Shown here: in pieces, positions 24,715 to 27,281 of the stretch
Layout: each line of letters begins with the position of its first letter
How positions within the stretch are numbered: position 1 is the first letter of the stretch
From: RGIG6353 sp045594565
Lineage (GTDB): Bacteria; Bacillota; Clostridia; Oscillospirales; SIG627
NCBI GenBank assembly: GCA_045594565.1
Contig: JAZNYT010000112.1
Span: 1 to 27,281, forward strand
Reading direction: 5' to 3'
DNA length: 27,281 nt
Made by a program: the position numbers and the translations under genes
Notes under the pieces: generated by a model
Told to the model about the DNA's origin: nothing
What the model saw: the letters and a program-made list of their open reading frames with translations, nothing else
Databases searched by the model: none

Positions 24715-25602
24715 TTATTTTGTTTCCATAGGAATTGCTTTTGAAATTCTGATACATTCCTCGTCGTTTTTGATGAGCTTGAATATCTCTGCCATATGCT
24801 CGGCGTTGATTTTAAGGAGAGCTTTGCCTATAGACTTTGTGCAACCCTCGGCAACCTTTGAATATATGCCGTTTGAGTGCTTCATTTCTGTCATTCCTGC
24901 CATCTTGATACCCTCTGCCTCGAAGGGAGCAAGGTCGAAGGCTGCCTCGTCCTTTTCAACGTTGAATCTATCGGTAGCAACGAGATTTTCACGGATAGCC
25001 ATCATAAGACAGGTGTCTGCGTATTCAACGTCATGCACTTTCTCGTCTGCCCAGCGCTTCAAGGTCTTCTTGTCTTCCTCGGTAATCTCGGGGAAATCAA
25101 GAGGACGCTCAGTTACGGCTTTGAGTACTGCTTCGGGAGTGGACTTATCTCTGTTTACGGCATCGGTTACCATAATTGCAAAATCTCTCGGATAATACTC
25201 GATACAGAAGGAAAAGAAGTGAGCAAGGAAGGTTGTGGCAGGCTGTTTACAGATGATAAGCACCTTCTTAAAGCCACATCTTCTTATTTCGTTGCATATC
25301 TCTTTAAGAATCGTATACTGAAGCTCTGTGCTAAGCTCGATTGAGCCGTAAAACTTAGGCTTGCCGTCTGCTTTTTTGGTGAAATGGCCGCTGATGTCAC
25401 CAATCCAACTGCCCGAGGGGAAAATCACCGTATCCTCTATCTTGAGTGCTTCTGCAATGATAGCCTTTGCTATCATATCGTCTGTTCCAACAGGGAGATG
25501 CTGTCCGTGCTTTTCCATACCTGTAAGCTGGAATGCACAAAGACTGCCAAATTTATCTATCGCTACGTTGAATTCTTCTTCTCTGAATTCTTCCCAGTAC
25601 AT
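24715..25602 (-). CDS. Creatininase-family protein, apparently degenerate metal site
   Basis: 295 residues. The first metal motif is intact: E30-K-H32 ... D41 in MEKHGQHLPVGTD. The second motif, N-x-H-G-G in the family, is replaced by I-I-C-K-Q-P (about 116-121), and the third, HA(x)3ET, aligns with D191-V-E-Y-A-D196-T, so the histidine and the glutamate are both aspartates. It may be a pseudoenzyme, a changed specificity, or a partner subunit of its neighbour. The protein is close to the gene at 25623-26483 (same EKHGQHLPVGTD) and starts 20 bp after it, with AAAGGAG before the ATG: a tandem duplication. Confidence 0.9.
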   Translation of the reverse strand: MYWEEFREEEFNVAIDKFGSLCAFQLTGMEKHGQHLPVGTDDMIAKAIIAEALKIEDTVIFPSGSWIGDISGHFTKKADGKPKFYGSIELSTELQYTILKEICNEIRRCGFKKVLIICKQPATTFLAHFFSFCIEYYPRDFAIMVTDAVNRDKSTPEAVLKAVTERPLDFPEITEEDKKTLKRWADEKVHDVEYADTCLMMAIRENLVATDRFNVEKDEAAFDLAPFEAEGIKMAGMTEMKHSNGIYSKVAEGCTKSIGKALLKINAEHMAEIFKLIKNDEECIRISKAIPMETK

Positions 25603-25622
25603 AACTTTTACTCCTTTCCAAA

Positions 25623-26483
25623 TTATCTGCTCTTTTTAGGGAATTCAGTATTCTTTATGAGTCTGATTCCCTTAACAAAGGTCTCGACGTGAATTTTCAC
25701 CATTGCGTTTCCGATATTTTCGGAAGCTCCGTGAGGTGCGGCACCCGAATACATATTGGGGTATCTTGCGCACCAGTCGTTACTGATAACAACACCGAGA
25801 TTCAGCATATAATCGGTGCGGTGGTTGTTTATACCGCATTCGGCATCGTATTTATCGGGGTCGGTGAGTCCGGGCTGTGCCGCCATGAGAAGTACGGTTT
25901 CAAGAAGGTTTGCGTGTCCTCCCTGATATCCGCATATCTCCCACTTTCTCATAACCTCGATGTCCTCGTCGGTCATCATAGGAAACTCGTCTCTGCGAGA
26001 GAGGACTGTTTCAAGGAAGGGGGTGGGCTGTACGGTGGGGCCGAGTATGGCAGGAGAAGTAAGAGTTGTGTAGGGCTTCTCTTTTCTCTCCTGATTTCTT
26101 ATAAACTCACTGATATCAAAAAGGCTTCCTCCGTGAATGTTGAAGAGCAGAATCTTATCAAATCCGTTTCTCGCAATCTCGTCGCAAAGCTCTTCTAAAA
26201 TACGCTGAAAGGTAATGGGACTAAGAGCGAAACCGCCCTTCACCTTGCTATATTTTCCAGAATGGATACTCATAACGTTTCCAAGCCAGAAGCCTGTGGG
26301 GAATACAACAACGTCCTCAACTTTTGCGATTTCGTATGCCATATGCTCTGCAATATAATAGTCGGTACCCACGGGCAGATGCTGTCCGTGCTTTTCAAGG
26401 CATCCCATAGGAACGATGCAAAGCCCCTTCGACTTCTTTATGGCGTCTTCAAATTCTTCTTCTCTGAGTTCTTCCCAGCGCAT
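25623..26483 (-). CDS. Creatininase-family amidohydrolase
   Basis: 286 residues with the complete family pattern: E30-K-H32 ... D41 (LEKHGQHLPVGTD), FNIHGGS with H117, and H190-A-N-L-L-E195-T. These positions bind the two metals in creatininase (creatinine amidohydrolase) and related mycofactocin-type MftE proteins. The true substrate is unknown. AAGGAG precedes the ATG, and a promoter lies at 26520-26548. First gene of the two-gene creatininase operon. Confidence 0.93.
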   Translation of the reverse strand: MRWEELREEEFEDAIKKSKGLCIVPMGCLEKHGQHLPVGTDYYIAEHMAYEIAKVEDVVVFPTGFWLGNVMSIHSGKYSKVKGGFALSPITFQRILEELCDEIARNGFDKILLFNIHGGSLFDISEFIRNQERKEKPYTTLTSPAILGPTVQPTPFLETVLSRRDEFPMMTDEDIEVMRKWEICGYQGGHANLLETVLLMAAQPGLTDPDKYDAECGINNHRTDYMLNLGVVISNDWCARYPNMYSGAAPHGASENIGNAMVKIHVETFVKGIRLIKNTEFPKKSR

Positions 26484-26519
26484 AACACTTTCTCCTTAAA
26501 TAATAGATTATTTAACTGA

Positions 26520-26548
26520 ATTATAATTCTTTTGAAAAAGCCTGTAAA
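26520..26548 (-). promoter_or_regulatory. Promoter of the minus-strand creatininase operon
   Basis: -35 TTTACA (26548-26543), 17-bp spacer, -10 TATAAT (26525-26520). One arm of the large inverted repeat (26532-26556) overlaps the -35. Confidence 0.8.
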
Positions 26549-26644
26549 TAACCAAATCGTATACAGCGCGCTATACAACAAAAGATATAGTGGCTATACG
26601 AAAAATAATAACAATATTTTTTCTTTTGGTTATTTGCTTTTCAA
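26532..26644. repeat. Nested inverted repeats in the divergent creatininase control region
   Basis: Outer arms: AAATAACCAAA (26546-26556) with TTTGGTTATTT (26625-26635), continued outward as TTGAAAAAGC (26532-26541) and GCTTTTCAA (26636-26644), so 20 bases pair apart from a five-base insertion in the left arm. Inside lie two smaller palindromes: GTATA-N8-TATAC (26559-26576, with AGCGCGCT in its middle) and TATAG-TGG-CTATA (26586-26598). Both end in CTATAC, which suggests repeated binding sites for one regulator. Confidence 0.75.
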
Positions 26645-26659
26645 GAAATTTATTCTCTA

Positions 26660-26688
26660 TTGACTTTTTAAAGCATTGTGTATATAAT
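26660..26688 (+). promoter_or_regulatory. Promoter of the plus-strand creatininase gene
   Basis: -35 TTGACT (26660-26665), 17-bp spacer, -10 TATAAT (26683-26688), then a short leader and ACAGGAG before the ATG at 26730. Confidence 0.88.
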
Positions 26689-26729
26689 GTTTATATCAAA
26701 AATAATTGGTAGAACAGGAGAATAAAACT

Positions 26730-27281
26730 ATGCAAATGCTTGAAATGTTATATGACGAAATCCAAGACGCTGTGGATAGAAAGGTGCCCTTCATTATTCC
26801 GATTGGTACTCTTGAATATCACGCAAAGCACGCTTCCTGCGGAACAGATACTCTCGTAATTACAGGTTGTCTCAGAGAGCTTGAAAAAGAAAAAGAAATC
26901 GTTGTTTGTCCTCCACTTTGGTACGGTGTTGCTTCATACGCTGTATGCGCTCCCAAGCCCAGTCACTTCCACGTAGACGAAGACGCTTATGCAAACTACC
27001 TCTACTGTATTCTTAAGTCTATGATCAATGCAGGTCACAAGAACATCTATCTTGTAGCTCATCACCAGACAGAGGGCGCAGGACTTATGCCTATGACAAT
27101 AGCTTGTCACAAGGCTGCTAAAAAGGTAACCATGGAATACATGGAAGAAAAGCTTGGTAAAGGCTGGTGGGGCAGTGATGCCTATGCTTCCTACTATGAG
27201 GATATGGGTAGCGAGGACGATCCCTTCTCTTACATCAAGGTCATTCCCCTTATCGGTGCAGATGCACAGATCAAGTGCGGA
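26730..27281 (+). CDS. Creatininase-family protein, 3' end outside window
   Basis: 184 codons are visible and the frame is open to the window edge. The first metal motif is present but altered: E29-Y-H31 and D40 in TLEYHAKHASCGTD (the usual HGxHLP reads HAKHAS). The second site reads A-H-H112-Q-T-E115 rather than NxHGG, aligning H112 with H117 of the 25623-26483 protein. The His-x-x-Glu spacing differs from creatininase's H-Y-E. No window evidence covers the third motif. Divergent from the creatininase pair with a shared control region. Confidence 0.9.
   Translation, partial: MQMLEMLYDEIQDAVDRKVPFIIPIGTLEYHAKHASCGTDTLVITGCLRELEKEKEIVVCPPLWYGVASYAVCAPKPSHFHVDEDAYANYLYCILKSMINAGHKNIYLVAHHQTEGAGLMPMTIACHKAAKKVTMEYMEEKLGKGWWGSDAYASYYEDMGSEDDPFSYIKVIPLIGADAQIKCG

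Overview
The window reads as a chromosomal segment of an uncultured, probably gut-associated, spore-forming member of the Clostridia. The lineage is inferred from moderately low GC, strong Shine-Dalgarno sites, short bidirectional hairpin terminators, a YtfJ/GerW-type sporulation gene, Xpt, PadR/DUF1700/DUF4097 genes and a scpA-scpB-ytfI-ytfJ-DD-carboxypeptidase-rluB order typical of Firmicutes. I saw no transposase, phage gene, CRISPR array, tRNA or rRNA. Function assignments rest on motifs I can read, not on database searches.

Layout. 1-310 is gene-free and holds an array of short hairpins whose stems all differ. 343-688 (minus) is a complete tmRNA gene (tag ANKNLAYAA), divergent from luxS (825-1286). 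From 7582 down to 1290 runs a long minus-strand cluster: TrmH-family methyltransferase, M50 metalloprotease, ScpA, ScpB, YtfI, YtfJ, D-Ala-D-Ala carboxypeptidase, RluB-type pseudouridine synthase and a lipoprotein. A radical-SAM gene (7621-8514, plus) diverges from it with a near-leaderless promoter. A second minus cluster runs xpt, HAD phosphatase, DUF3048 lipoprotein, argS, yebC (13432 to 8594). Upstream of it lies a two-gene sodium-pump decarboxylase unit: the beta subunit and a 53-residue membrane protein that is easily missed.

The middle holds two convergent acyltransferase-3 membrane proteins sharing one terminator, a UPF0210/PFL-like gene with its ACT-domain partner, and a DUF11-repeat protein without a signal peptide whose start codon lies in one arm of a perfect 13-bp inverted repeat. 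A PnuC-family transporter follows. It has a promoter directly upstream of a roughly 100-nt structured leader that looks like an attenuator or riboswitch, and it is paired with an unrecognised 241-residue protein. Next is a PadR-DUF1700-DUF4097 operon with a palindromic operator over its own promoter.

The right end holds a dCMP deaminase/nitrilase-superfamily pair and three creatininase-family paralogs. Two are a tandem minus-strand pair and one is divergent and cut by the window edge. The 246-bp gap between them carries two good promoters facing apart, two palindromic operator-like elements and a larger nested inverted repeat. The three paralogs differ sharply in metal-ligand positions: one looks canonical, one has apparently lost several ligands, one is variant.

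Best candidates for something undescribed: the hairpin array (1-310), the pnuC leader RNA (21113-21214), and the creatininase trio with its shared control region (24715-27281).
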